From assembly GCA_002350765.1 (NCBI GenBank), contig DEFK01000018.1:77777-141776 (forward strand): DNA of 64,000 nt. The letters run 5' to 3'. The notes under the pieces are model-generated. The model searched no databases. It worked only from the letters and a program-made list of their open reading frames with translations, and was not told the origin of the DNA. The number at the start of each line of letters is the position of its first letter. Position 1 is the stretch's first letter. Made by a program: the position numbers and the translations under genes. Shown here piece after piece: positions 16,066 through 24,717 of the stretch. Origin of the DNA: Ruminococcaceae bacterium UBA2854 (GTDB taxonomy: Bacteria > Bacillota > Clostridia > Oscillospirales > Acutalibacteraceae).

Positions 16066-18425
16066 TGGAACGACACTATAAATCACTTGAACTAGATAAA
16101 ATACTGAATATACTCGCCGATAAAACCTCGTGCGAGGAAAGTCGGGAAGCGGCGCTTAATTTAACCCCCGAGTTCAACCTCCTAAAAGCGCAAAAAAACT
16201 TACAGATGACCGACGACGCTTATGTGCTCACGGGCAAATACGGCGCGCCGAGCTTCGGCAGTCTTAAAAACGTAGCTAACGAATTAAGACGCGGCGAGGC
16301 GGGCGGACTTCTCAGCATTAAAGACCTGCTCAAAATCGCCGAAACGCTCCGAATCATCCGAAGCGTTAAAAGCTGGCAGTCGAAATGCGAAAACGCAAAA
16401 ACCTCGCTCGATATGCTTTTCCAGGGCTTGGTTGTCAATAAATTCCTCGAGGATAAAATCCATTCCTGCATTATAAACGACGAGGAGCTCGCCGATAACG
16501 CCTCCCCCGCTCTAGCGGATATCAGGCGTAAAATCCGCAACGCTACCTCAAAAGCCCGCCAGTCGCTCGAGAAGATTATCCACAGCAGTACATACCAGAA
16601 GTATTTGCAGGATACAATAATCACTCAGCGCGACGGACGGTATGTTGTGCCCGTAAAGGCGGAGTGCAGAGGTAATATACAGGGACTTGTACACGATACG
16701 AGTTCAAGCGGACAGACCGTATTTATCGAGCCGATGGGCGTTGTACAGGCTAACAACGATATTAAAGTTTTACTCTCTAAGGAAGAAGCCGAAATCGAGC
16801 GGATATTGTTCGAGCTTTCGGCGTTAGCGGGCTCGTACGCGGACGTTATTATCGGAAGCTACGAGTGTTTAGCGGAGCTTAACCTTATTTTCGCCAAGGC
16901 GGATTTAGCGTATTCGATGAAAGCGACTGTGCCGATACTCAACGACAAGGGCGTAATCGAGCTTAAACAGGCGCGTCATCCGCTTATTCCCGCGGACAAG
17001 GTTGTGCCGATTGACGTAAATCTCGGAAAAGAATTTGATACATTAGTAATAACAGGTCCTAACACGGGCGGTAAAACCGTTACGCTTAAAACAATCGGAC
17101 TTTTAACGCTTATGGCTATGTGCGGGCTGATGATACCCGCGGGCGATAACAGCCATATTTCGGTATTCCGCAGGGTGCTTGTCGATATCGGCGACGAGCA
17201 GAGTATTGAGCAGAGCTTATCGACCTTCTCGGCGCATATGACGAATATCATTGGTATACTAAAAAAAGCCAACTCCTCTGCCCTGGCGCTTATAGATGAG
17301 CTCGGAGCGGGTACGGATCCCGTCGAGGGCGCGGCGCTCGCGATAGCGATTCTCGAAAAGCTAAGAGAACGCGGCGCTAAAATCGCAAGTACCACCCACT
17401 ACGCCGAGCTAAAGGAATTTGCGCTCAGAACCGAGGGTATCGAGAACGGCAGCTGTGAGTTCGATATTAAAACTCTGCGCCCGACTTACAAGCTTCTTAT
17501 CGGCGTCCCTGGCAAGAGTAACGCGTTCGCGATAAGCCGCCGCTTAGGTATGGACGAGAACGTAGTTATCCGCGCGCAGGAGCTCGTAAACAGCGACAGC
17601 AGACAGTTCGAGGACGTAGTAACGAAGCTCGAAAGCCGCCGCCAGAGCTTAGAGAAACAGCTCGAAAACGCCCAGCGCCTTACTCAAAAGGCAAATACCG
17701 AAAAGCAAAAGGCGGAAAATGAGCTACAAAAAGCCAAGCGACAGGCGCAGGACGAAATTGACAAAGCCCGCGCCGAGGCGGAGAAAATCGTATCCCGCAC
17801 CAAGGCTCAGGCTTACGCGCTTATGGACGAGCTCGAAAAAGCGAGAAAAGCTAAGTCCGATACCGCTTCGAGCAGAGCAAAGCTAAGGAGAGAGCTTAAT
17901 AAAATCGAGGACTATTCCAACCCCGTTGATAAAAAAGCGGAGCAGGCGGATTACAAGCTTCCCCGCCCGCTCAAAATCGGCGATAACGTACTTATTTACG
18001 ATATCGACAAGGACGCGGTTGTGCTCGAGCTCCCCGACAAGGACGATATGGTTATGGTGCAGGCGGGAATTATCAAGACAAGGGTTAAGCTAAGCAACCT
18101 CCGACTTAAAAAATCGGAACAGAAAAAAACTTCTCCGTATAAAAACCGCAACAGGAATGTTTCAACTAACGTTGATATACGCCCGAGCACCGAGGTTGAC
18201 GTACGAGGTCAGACCGCGGTCGAGGCGATTATGGCGGTAGATTTAGCGATAGACAACGCAATCCTGTCAAATATAGAAACGCTCACGATTATCCACGGCA
18301 AGGGTACGGGAGTATTAAGAACTGAAATCCAAAAGCATTTAAGAAGCGTTAAGTACGTTAAAAGCTTCCGCCTCGGCAACTTCGGCGAGGGTGAAAGCGG
18401 AGTTACTATTGTGACATTAAAATAG
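16065..18425 (+). CDS. mutS2: Endonuclease MutS2
   Basis: MutS2 is a MutS paralogue that lacks the mismatch-recognition domain. In Firmicutes it suppresses recombination and rescues collided ribosomes. The 786-residue protein has a core/clamp region, an ABC-type ATPase with Walker A GPNTGGKT (about residue 330) and Walker B LIDELGAGTDP (about 410), a long charged coiled coil (about 515-615), and a C-terminal Smr nuclease domain with VDVRGQTAVEA (about 710) and HGKGTGVLR (about 744). Length and order are normal. The stop is followed at once by a heptamer-ended repeat element. Confidence 0.97.
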   Translation: MERHYKSLELDKILNILADKTSCEESREAALNLTPEFNLLKAQKNLQMTDDAYVLTGKYGAPSFGSLKNVANELRRGEAGGLLSIKDLLKIAETLRIIRSVKSWQSKCENAKTSLDMLFQGLVVNKFLEDKIHSCIINDEELADNASPALADIRRKIRNATSKARQSLEKIIHSSTYQKYLQDTIITQRDGRYVVPVKAECRGNIQGLVHDTSSSGQTVFIEPMGVVQANNDIKVLLSKEEAEIERILFELSALAGSYADVIIGSYECLAELNLIFAKADLAYSMKATVPILNDKGVIELKQARHPLIPADKVVPIDVNLGKEFDTLVITGPNTGGKTVTLKTIGLLTLMAMCGLMIPAGDNSHISVFRRVLVDIGDEQSIEQSLSTFSAHMTNIIGILKKANSSALALIDELGAGTDPVEGAALAIAILEKLRERGAKIASTTHYAELKEFALRTEGIENGSCEFDIKTLRPTYKLLIGVPGKSNAFAISRRLGMDENVVIRAQELVNSDSRQFEDVVTKLESRRQSLEKQLENAQRLTQKANTEKQKAENELQKAKRQAQDEIDKARAEAEKIVSRTKAQAYALMDELEKARKAKSDTASSRAKLRRELNKIEDYSNPVDKKAEQADYKLPRPLKIGDNVLIYDIDKDAVVLELPDKDDMVMVQAGIIKTRVKLSNLRLKKSEQKKTSPYKNRNRNVSTNVDIRPSTEVDVRGQTAVEAIMAVDLAIDNAILSNIETLTIIHGKGTGVLRTEIQKHLRSVKYVKSFRLGNFGEGESGVTIVTLK

Positions 18426-18431
18426 CGAATA

Positions 18432-18636
18432 TCAGTGGACAGTATACAGTTCTCAGTATTCAGTTATTGTCGAGCAGACAGCTTGGAAAAATATAAAACA
18501 AATGAATCCCGACAACATTTCTATGCTTCGCAAGCGAAGCTTGCATATTAATTCGGTCGGGAAACAATTGTTGATTTATTTAACAAATCTCTCTACACGA
18601 CCAATACTGATCACTAACCACTGATCACTGATCACT
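18432..18636. mobile_element. Non-coding heptamer-ended repeat element (copy c)
   Basis: A 205-bp element between mutS2 and the DUF1858 gene. The left end has CAGTGGA, CAGTATA, CAGTTCT, CAGTATT and CAGTTAT followed by TGTCGAGCAGACAG. The right end is the inverse, with TAGTGAT, CAGTGAT and CAGTGGT units and GGTCGTGTAGAGAG. A central hairpin GCTTCGC-AA-GCGAAGC is flanked by CCCGAC and GTCGGG. No reading frame of note is present. Confidence 0.75.
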
Positions 18637-18639
18637 ATA

Positions 18640-18668
18640 TTGAAATTTTCAATATTGTGTGTTAGAAT
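18640..18668 (+). promoter_or_regulatory. Promoter of the DUF1858-trmK-Nif3 unit
   Basis: TTGAAA (18640-18645) and TAGAAT (18663-18668) are 17 bp apart. The -35 lies in a near-perfect palindrome (ATATTGAAA with TTTTCAATAT) only a few bases beyond the repeat element. Confidence 0.65.
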
Positions 18669-18697
18669 ATACAAAACATAGTATGGAGGTAAGGATT

Positions 18698-18895
18698 ATG
18701 GCAATTACAAAAGATACAATCATCGGCGATGTACTGGATAAATATCCCCAGACCGCTCCGATTTTCTTATCTATCGGTATGCACTGCTTAGGATGTCCCG
18801 CGTCAAGAGGGGAATCCGTAGCTGACGCTTGCGCTGTTCACGGCGTTAACGCCGACGAGCTTATCGAGAAGCTCAACGCGGCTGTTGCTCAGTAA
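18698..18895 (+). CDS. DUF1858 redox-disulfide domain protein
   Basis: A 65-residue stand-alone DUF1858 domain. It begins MAITKDTIIGDVLDKYP. The CxxC pair Cys30/Cys33 in GMHCLGCPAS is characteristic of the domain found with hybrid cluster proteins. It is thought to take part in redox or metal chemistry, but the function is not proven. The ATG at 18698 has GGAGG upstream, so an upstream frame of 13 residues is rejected. Its stop overlaps the trmK ATG by one base. Confidence 0.85.
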   Translation: MAITKDTIIGDVLDKYPQTAPIFLSIGMHCLGCPASRGESVADACAVHGVNADELIEKLNAAVAQ

Positions 18896-19551
18896 TGGAC
18901 AAGCTTATAAATCTTGACGAAAGATTAAAAATGTGCGCAAGCCTTGTACGAGAAAGTGCAAGGCTTGTTGACGTTGGGTGCGACCACGCGTACCTTAGTA
19001 TCTCGCTTTTAAAAAGCGGGAAAATATCGTACGCAATAGCCTCCGATATAAACGAAATGCCGCTTAAAAGCGGAGAAAATAACGCCGTAAAATACGGCGT
19101 AGATAATATAGCTTTCCGCTTAGGCTCAGGACTCGAGGCTATAAAACCCGAGGACAGAATAACCGATATTGTTATCGCGGGAATGGGCGGAGAGATCATA
19201 AGCGGAATAATTGACGAAAGCCCGCTCACAAGAGATAAAAATATCAACCTCGTTTTACAGCCGATGAGTAAAAGCGAGGAGCTTATCTCCTATCTTTACA
19301 AAAACGGTTTTGAGATAATAAAACAGAAATGCGTGGTATCAAAGGGCAAATGCTATACGGTTATGTCTGCTTGCTACACAGGCAGCTCTCCCGAAACTGA
19401 CGATACTTTTCCGTATATCGGAAAGCTCGATTTAGAAAACGAAACCAATCTGCGGTTTATGAAAACCCAGCTAAGACATCTTGAAAACAAAAGCAAGGGC
19501 GACAGCTCGCTTTTAAATATAATAGAAAAAATCGAACAGGTGATAAAATGA
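18895..19551 (+). CDS. trmK: tRNA (adenine22-N1)-methyltransferase
   Basis: TrmK methylates A22 in tRNA. The 218-residue protein has SAM motif I LVDVGCDHAYLSI (about residues 21-33) and the family block IVIAGMGGEII (about 91-101). It is encoded with a Nif3-family gene as in Bacillus (yqfN-yqfO). Stop and next start overlap as ATGA. Confidence 0.92.
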   Translation: MDKLINLDERLKMCASLVRESARLVDVGCDHAYLSISLLKSGKISYAIASDINEMPLKSGENNAVKYGVDNIAFRLGSGLEAIKPEDRITDIVIAGMGGEIISGIIDESPLTRDKNINLVLQPMSKSEELISYLYKNGFEIIKQKCVVSKGKCYTVMSACYTGSSPETDDTFPYIGKLDLENETNLRFMKTQLRHLENKSKGDSSLLNIIEKIEQVIK

Positions 19552-20300
19552 AAATCAAAGACATTATAGAGTTTACGGAAAGCTTCGCTCCGCATAACTT
19601 AGCGATGGAGTTCGACAACGTCGGACTGCTTATCGGAAGCGAAAATAACGAGGTTAAAAAGGCGGTAGTCGCTCTAGACATTACGGACGAGGTTATTGAC
19701 GAGGCTATCGGAAACAGCGCTCAGCTTATTATCAGCCACCACCCCGTTATCTTCAACGCGCTTAAAAATATTCCCTCGAACAGCATTGTTTACCGTTTAA
19801 TACAGAATAATCTGAACGCGCTGTGTCTGCACACAAACCTCGATTTAAGCCCCGAGTTCGGAGTTAACACCTGTCTTGCGGAGGCGGTCGGAGTTAAAAA
19901 CGCCGAGTTCGTTGAGGGCGAGTGCCTGTACATAGGCGAGATTGAAAACGAACTCACGAATAAAGAGTTCGCCGAAAATGTAAAAGCCGCCTTGAAATGC
20001 GACGGGCTACGCTATACTATGCCCGATAAAAAGATAAAACAGGTCGCGATATGCTCGGGAAGCGGCGGCGACTTAGCACCGCTCGCTGAAGAAAACGGCG
20101 CGGACGTACTTTTAACGGGCGAGATTAAACACCACGATATACTGAACGCGAACAAGCTCGGTATCGCGATAATTGACGCGGGACATTTTAAGACCGAGGA
20201 TATCATAATAACTCCCTTTACAGATAAGCTCAGCGCTAAATTCCCCGAGGTAGAGTTTATAAGAAGCGAAAAATGTAATGACGGAATAAAATATATGTAA
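19548..20300 (+). CDS. Nif3-like dinuclear metal protein
   Basis: A 250-residue member of the Nif3/YqfO family (also labelled GTP cyclohydrolase 1 type 2 homologue). Metal ligands are visible in SHHPVIF (about residues 63-69), HTNLDLSPEFGVN (about 97-109) and the C-terminal IDAGHFKTE. The protein is compact and lacks the long central insert seen in the Bacillus protein. The cellular role is uncertain despite the GTP cyclohydrolase label. It is followed by a strong terminator. Confidence 0.9.
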   Translation: MKIKDIIEFTESFAPHNLAMEFDNVGLLIGSENNEVKKAVVALDITDEVIDEAIGNSAQLIISHHPVIFNALKNIPSNSIVYRLIQNNLNALCLHTNLDLSPEFGVNTCLAEAVGVKNAEFVEGECLYIGEIENELTNKEFAENVKAALKCDGLRYTMPDKKIKQVAICSGSGGDLAPLAEENGADVLLTGEIKHHDILNANKLGIAIIDAGHFKTEDIIITPFTDKLSAKFPEVEFIRSEKCNDGIKYM

Positions 20301-20309
20301 TATCTATTC

Positions 20310-20335
20310 GCCCCTGTATTTCAGGGGCTTTTCTT
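20310..20335 (+). terminator. Terminator after the Nif3-like gene
   Basis: A 7-bp GC-rich stem (20310-20316 with 20322-20328, 5-nt loop) is followed by TTTTCTTTTT. Confidence 0.92.
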
Positions 20336-20431
20336 TTTATTTTTCTTTATCGGAATATTGAAACCTTTTTTACAGCGTTTTAATTACTTTATAGAATTAT
20401 ATTAACAAATTGTAAGCGTTATAAAAAATAT

Positions 20432-20460
20432 TTGCAATATTTGTAATTATTTGTTATAAT
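20432..20460 (+). promoter_or_regulatory. Promoter of trmB and downstream genes
   Basis: TTGCAA (20432-20437) and a perfect TATAAT (20455-20460) are 17 bp apart, about 40 bp upstream of trmB. Confidence 0.75.
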
Positions 20461-20498
20461 GTATTTTGATTATAAGTGTAACTATGTAAAGGTGTAAA

Positions 20499-21167
20499 AT
20501 GCGTATTCGTAAAAAGAAATGGGCTGAGCCCGAGCTTTCCGCCTGCGACTTTTATATAGCCGAACCCAAGGCTTATAAAAACCGCTGGAAAAGCTTCTTT
20601 AAAAACGACAATCCGATCATGCTGGAGGTCGGCTGCGGCAAAGGCTCGTTTGTTGGAAAAATGGCTCTTATCCACCCCGAGATAAACTATATCGCGGTTG
20701 ATATTAAGCTCGATATGCTCGGAGTCGGACGAAGAAATATTGTAAAAATGTTTTCCGAAAAAGGACGCGAGGTTAATAATATCGCGCTCGTCCGCTATAA
20801 TGTAGAAATGCTCGACGAGATTATCGGACAAGACGATAATATAAAAAGGATATACATTAATTTCTGTAATCCGTGGCCGAGAGAAAAACATAAAAAACGC
20901 AGACTTACCCACCCGAGAAAGCTAAAGCTCTACAGGGAGCTTCTTAAAGAAGGGTATGAAATCCACTTTAAAACTGACGACGACGAGCTTTTCAGCGACA
21001 GCCTCGAATATTTTAAAAGCGAGAATTTCACGGTAGTAACGCTCACTTATGATTTACACAAAAGTGATATCGACCCCGACACAACTCCTATGACGGAGCA
21101 CGAGAAAATGTTCTCGGACGAGGGCGTTAAAATTAAGTATTGTATTGTTAAAAAATCGGGAGATTAA
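20499..21167 (+). CDS. trmB: tRNA (guanine46-N7)-methyltransferase
   Basis: TrmB forms m7G46 in the tRNA variable loop. The 222-residue protein has SAM motif I LEVGCGKGSFV (about residues 44-54), YIAVDIKLDM (about 66-75) and the catalytic blocks INFCNPWPREKHKKRRL (about 127-143) and FKTDDDELFSDSL. These match the family closely. It starts a unit that continues with a lipoprotein and a two-component system after a gap of only 4 bp. Confidence 0.95.
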   Translation: MRIRKKKWAEPELSACDFYIAEPKAYKNRWKSFFKNDNPIMLEVGCGKGSFVGKMALIHPEINYIAVDIKLDMLGVGRRNIVKMFSEKGREVNNIALVRYNVEMLDEIIGQDDNIKRIYINFCNPWPREKHKKRRLTHPRKLKLYRELLKEGYEIHFKTDDDELFSDSLEYFKSENFTVVTLTYDLHKSDIDPDTTPMTEHEKMFSDEGVKIKYCIVKKSGD

Positions 21168-21171
21168 TCCT

Positions 21172-22485
21172 ATGAGAAAAAAAGCGGGAATAACAGCTTT
21201 AATACTGTGCTCTGTAACGCTTCTCGGCGGATGCTCGCTCGGGATAAACGACCAAAGCCTTTTAAGCCCGCCGAAAATCACGGGCAGAGAAGCGGAGCTC
21301 GAGAACCTTATATCCCGGACAGCTAACGGAAGCTATAAGCTAAAATATCCCCAGAGCGGCGAATTCCGCTCGGCTATTATAACTAAAGATCTGAACTCCG
21401 ACGGTAAGGACGAGGCTATCGCTTTTTACAGAGGCAGCGACAGCGACGCGGTTAATATGCTCGTTATGTACGACGCGGGTAAACAATGGGAAACCAGCAG
21501 GAATTTCGAGTTAAAATTTTCCGACGTAGACTGCGTTAAATTCTCGGACTACGATTTCGACGGAACCGAGGAAATTTTCGCGGGACTAAAAAACTCGAAC
21601 GAGAATATCTGCGAGCTGAATGTTTTTGACTATACCCCCTCGGATCATCAGTCAGAGCATATCGACTTTGACGCGGCTTACTCGGCATTTTCGGTAGGCG
21701 ATTATGACCGTGACGGCGGAAGCGAGGTTTTAACTTTTAACCTTGATTCCAGCGAAAACGACGCTTCGGCTACTCTTTACGACTACGATAAAAACAAGCT
21801 CTACGCGCTCGATAACTGCGATATGGACCAGAAAGTAATCCGATACGAAAATATCGTTTCCGGGCTTATCAATAAGGATACTGTCGGCGTAGCGGTAGAC
21901 GGACTTACGGACGACGGCTACAACAGCCAGATAATCTACTACAACACTTCCAAAAGGGCGCTTCTTAATTATCCCGTTACCGCGGGTAAAGGCAGAAGCA
22001 CTACTCACTCCGACAAGGTTTACAGCGCCGATATCGACCAGGACGGTTATATCGAAATACCTATAATCAACGAAAGCTCGGCTAAATCGGGCTCGGAAAG
22101 CGAAACCGTCGCTCCCGTTATAAACTGGAGCGGGTTTAATACGAAGAATAATAAGCTTACCACTAAGGTAAAATGCGTAACAAATTTCGAGTTCGGATAT
22201 TACTTTAAACTCCCCGAAAGCTTTTCGGATACCACAATCACTACCCTGTCCGACGACAAGAGGACGATGAAGATTTATTCAAAAAAATCAGGCTCAGCTG
22301 ACAAGCTTATCGTTACGTTCAGGGTGTTCGACGTCGGAGCTAATACCGACGATATGAACGGCTACTCCACCTTGGAGAGCTATAACCAGTATACATACAC
22401 ATATAAAATAGAAAACAATCCCCCGATAAGTATAACGGGAGAAAAAATTAAAGAGAATTTTGCGCTTAACGATTCAAGCGTTTAA
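21172..22485 (+). CDS. Lipoprotein with FG-GAP/calcium-loop-like repeats
   Basis: A 437-residue exported lipoprotein. The signal peptide MRKKAGITALILCSVTLLGG ends in a lipobox with Cys21. At least four DxDxDG-like loops are visible (DLNSDGKDE, DYDFDGTEE, DYDRDGGSE, DIDQDGYIE), as in FG-GAP/beta-propeller or dockerin-like calcium loops, spaced along about residues 65-300. Function is unknown. It lies between trmB and a response regulator/histidine kinase pair. A role near the cell-surface sensor is possible, but only by position. Confidence 0.8.
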   Translation: MRKKAGITALILCSVTLLGGCSLGINDQSLLSPPKITGREAELENLISRTANGSYKLKYPQSGEFRSAIITKDLNSDGKDEAIAFYRGSDSDAVNMLVMYDAGKQWETSRNFELKFSDVDCVKFSDYDFDGTEEIFAGLKNSNENICELNVFDYTPSDHQSEHIDFDAAYSAFSVGDYDRDGGSEVLTFNLDSSENDASATLYDYDKNKLYALDNCDMDQKVIRYENIVSGLINKDTVGVAVDGLTDDGYNSQIIYYNTSKRALLNYPVTAGKGRSTTHSDKVYSADIDQDGYIEIPIINESSAKSGSESETVAPVINWSGFNTKNNKLTTKVKCVTNFEFGYYFKLPESFSDTTITTLSDDKRTMKIYSKKSGSADKLIVTFRVFDVGANTDDMNGYSTLESYNQYTYTYKIENNPPISITGEKIKENFALNDSSV

Positions 22486-22518
22486 TAAAGAAGTTTATAA
22501 TTAACGGAGGTTAAAACT

Positions 22519-23223
22519 ATGAAAAAGGTACTAGTTTGCGAGGATGAATCCGCTATCCGCGACTTTGTCGTAATAAACCTGCAACGTGCCGGATATGAGG
22601 TTGTCGAGGCTGACAGCGGCGAAGCCGCTTTAAAGCGCTACGACGAGAACGGCGGTGATTTCGATGTCGCCATACTCGACGTAATGCTCCCGGGTATCGA
22701 CGGCTTCCAGGTTTGTAAGGAGCTTCGCAATAAAAACGGCGGGCTCGGAATCATTATGCTTTCGGCTAAAACTCAGGAAATGGATAAGGTTACGGGACTT
22801 ATGCTCGGAGCCGACGACTATGTTACAAAGCCGTTCTCACCGTCCGAGCTTTTAGCGCGTGTTGACTCTTTACACAGACGAGTTTCTCTCGCTCAGGCTA
22901 ACGCCGAGAACAACTTTAAGGAGGAGCTCCATTCGGGAGACTTTACCCTTAATTTAAGAAACCGCGCACTGCTTAAAAACGGCGAGGTTATCGAGCTTAC
23001 CCAGGTTGAGTTCCAGATTATGGAATACTTCTTCTCTAACCCAGGGGAGACCTTAGACCGTACAGATATATTAAGCCACGTATGGGGCGACGCTTATGTC
23101 GGCGAGGAAAAAATCGTTGACGTTAATATCCGCCGTCTGAGAATGAAGGTTGAGGACGAGCCCTCTAACCCGAAGTATATCGTTACCGTATGGGGACTCG
23201 GCTACAAGTGGGATACCAACTGA
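22519..23223 (+). CDS. OmpR/PhoB-family response regulator
   Basis: A 234-residue regulator. The receiver domain has acidic pocket EDE (8-10), phospho-acceptor Asp54 in AILDVMLPG and conserved Lys104 in VTKPF. The C-terminal winged helix (about 135-234) contains ELTQVEFQIMEYF and NIRRLRMKVE. A GGAGG ribosome site precedes the ATG. It pairs with the sensor kinase directly downstream. Relatives include WalR/PhoP/ArlR-type regulators, but the target regulon cannot be read here. Confidence 0.93.
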   Translation: MKKVLVCEDESAIRDFVVINLQRAGYEVVEADSGEAALKRYDENGGDFDVAILDVMLPGIDGFQVCKELRNKNGGLGIIMLSAKTQEMDKVTGLMLGADDYVTKPFSPSELLARVDSLHRRVSLAQANAENNFKEELHSGDFTLNLRNRALLKNGEVIELTQVEFQIMEYFFSNPGETLDRTDILSHVWGDAYVGEEKIVDVNIRRLRMKVEDEPSNPKYIVTVWGLGYKWDTN

Positions 23224-23263
23224 TATTATTCTAACTAAACTTTAAAAAGGAGGCAGAAGGACT

Positions 23264-24709
23264 TTGTTTAAGGGTATTACCAGACGATGGGTATTCAGCA
23301 CAATGTTTCTTATAGTTCTGATAATAGTTCTGATAGTAACAGGTCTTATTTACGGAACTGCTTACCTTTTTAACAGCGAGGTTGAAGAAACCTTAACCGC
23401 CGCGGGCGAAGAGCTTACTTCGGTTTTCGAGAACTACGAGGCAGATAACTCCTCCGCGTTCTCCGCGGGAGCCGCTTCCTATGTCGAAAACTTCCGCCAT
23501 AAGGAGCAGATGGAGGTTATGGTGGTTAATTCCACGGGCAGAATCGTGCTTACCTCCACGGGCTTTTCCTACGATGAAAACGAGGATACCAAGGATTTCG
23601 AAATGGCTAAGAACAGTAAGGACGGGTACGCCTTCCAAAGCTCGACCACAGCTTCGGGAGAACCCGTTACGAGCTATATCCGCGTTATCACCAACCGCGA
23701 TAAAAACGTAATCGGCGCGGTAAGGTATGTTGTATCTACCGCCGAGGTAAATAACCGCGTTACTTTAATTACCGCGATTATTATATTCTCGGGACTTTTA
23801 TTACTATTTATAATTATACTCTCGGGCTCGTACTTTATCCGCTCTATCGTCGCCCCCGTAAGGGAGCTCGGCGAAGCGGCTAATAAAATCGCTCACGGCG
23901 ATTTCAGTACGAAAATCGAGAAAAGATATAATGACGAAATCGGCGACCTCTGTAGTGCCATAACCGATATGGCTAAGGACTTAGAGGCTACCGAACAGAT
24001 GAAAAATGACTTTATCTCGCGAGTTTCGCATGAGCTTAGAACCCCGCTTACGGCTATTAAGGGCTGGGCGGAAACTATGCAGCTTTCGGGCAGAAAGAAG
24101 CTTGACAGAAGAACCTTTGACAAAGGTATGGGCGTTATTATTAAGGAAAGCGGTCGCCTTACGGGTATTGTTGAGGAACTTCTCGACTTCTCGCGTATTC
24201 AGACGGGAAGAATGGTTCTTATTAACGAAAAGCTGGATATTCTCGCCGAGCTCGACGAGGTAATTTATATGCTGAAAGACCGCGCCGTGAATGAGAATAA
24301 ACACCTTATTTACGACGAGCCTGTCGAGGTTTTCCCGCCTGTATACGGCGACAGAAACCGTTTAAAGCAGGTATTTATAAATGTAATCGACAACGCATTA
24401 AAATACACTCCCGAGGACGGAGTTGTAGCTATAGAAATTAAATACGATAAGAAAACCGACGCGGACAATATTATAATTACAATTACGGATACGGGCTGCG
24501 GTATTCCCGCAGAGGATTTGCCGAAGGTAAAGGAAAAATTCTACAAGGCCAATCAGAAGGTCAACGGCTCAGGAATCGGTCTCGCGGTAGCGGACGAGAT
24601 TATGCAGCTGCATAAAGGAAAGCTCGATATAGAGTCGGGCGTAGGCGTCGGTACTACAGTAACAATTACACTCCCCATTTTAAATGACAAAGGGAGTCAA
24701 AATAAATAG
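23264..24709 (+). CDS. Membrane sensor histidine kinase
   Basis: A 481-residue kinase starting at TTG with AAGGAGG upstream. Membrane helix 1 is at about residues 11-33, an extracytoplasmic sensor region follows to about 165, and helix 2 is at about 168-192. Then come HAMP (about 192-245), HisKA with SHELRTPLTAIKGW (His about 254), and HATPase_c with N box NVIDNALKYTPEDG, G1 DTGCGIP and G2 GSGIGLAVA. It is the partner of the upstream response regulator and is close in build to WalK/PhoR-type kinases. The signal is unknown. Confidence 0.93.
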   Translation: MFKGITRRWVFSTMFLIVLIIVLIVTGLIYGTAYLFNSEVEETLTAAGEELTSVFENYEADNSSAFSAGAASYVENFRHKEQMEVMVVNSTGRIVLTSTGFSYDENEDTKDFEMAKNSKDGYAFQSSTTASGEPVTSYIRVITNRDKNVIGAVRYVVSTAEVNNRVTLITAIIIFSGLLLLFIIILSGSYFIRSIVAPVRELGEAANKIAHGDFSTKIEKRYNDEIGDLCSAITDMAKDLEATEQMKNDFISRVSHELRTPLTAIKGWAETMQLSGRKKLDRRTFDKGMGVIIKESGRLTGIVEELLDFSRIQTGRMVLINEKLDILAELDEVIYMLKDRAVNENKHLIYDEPVEVFPPVYGDRNRLKQVFINVIDNALKYTPEDGVVAIEIKYDKKTDADNIIITITDTGCGIPAEDLPKVKEKFYKANQKVNGSGIGLAVADEIMQLHKGKLDIESGVGVGTTVTITLPILNDKGSQNK

Positions 24710-24717
24710 GTGATTTT

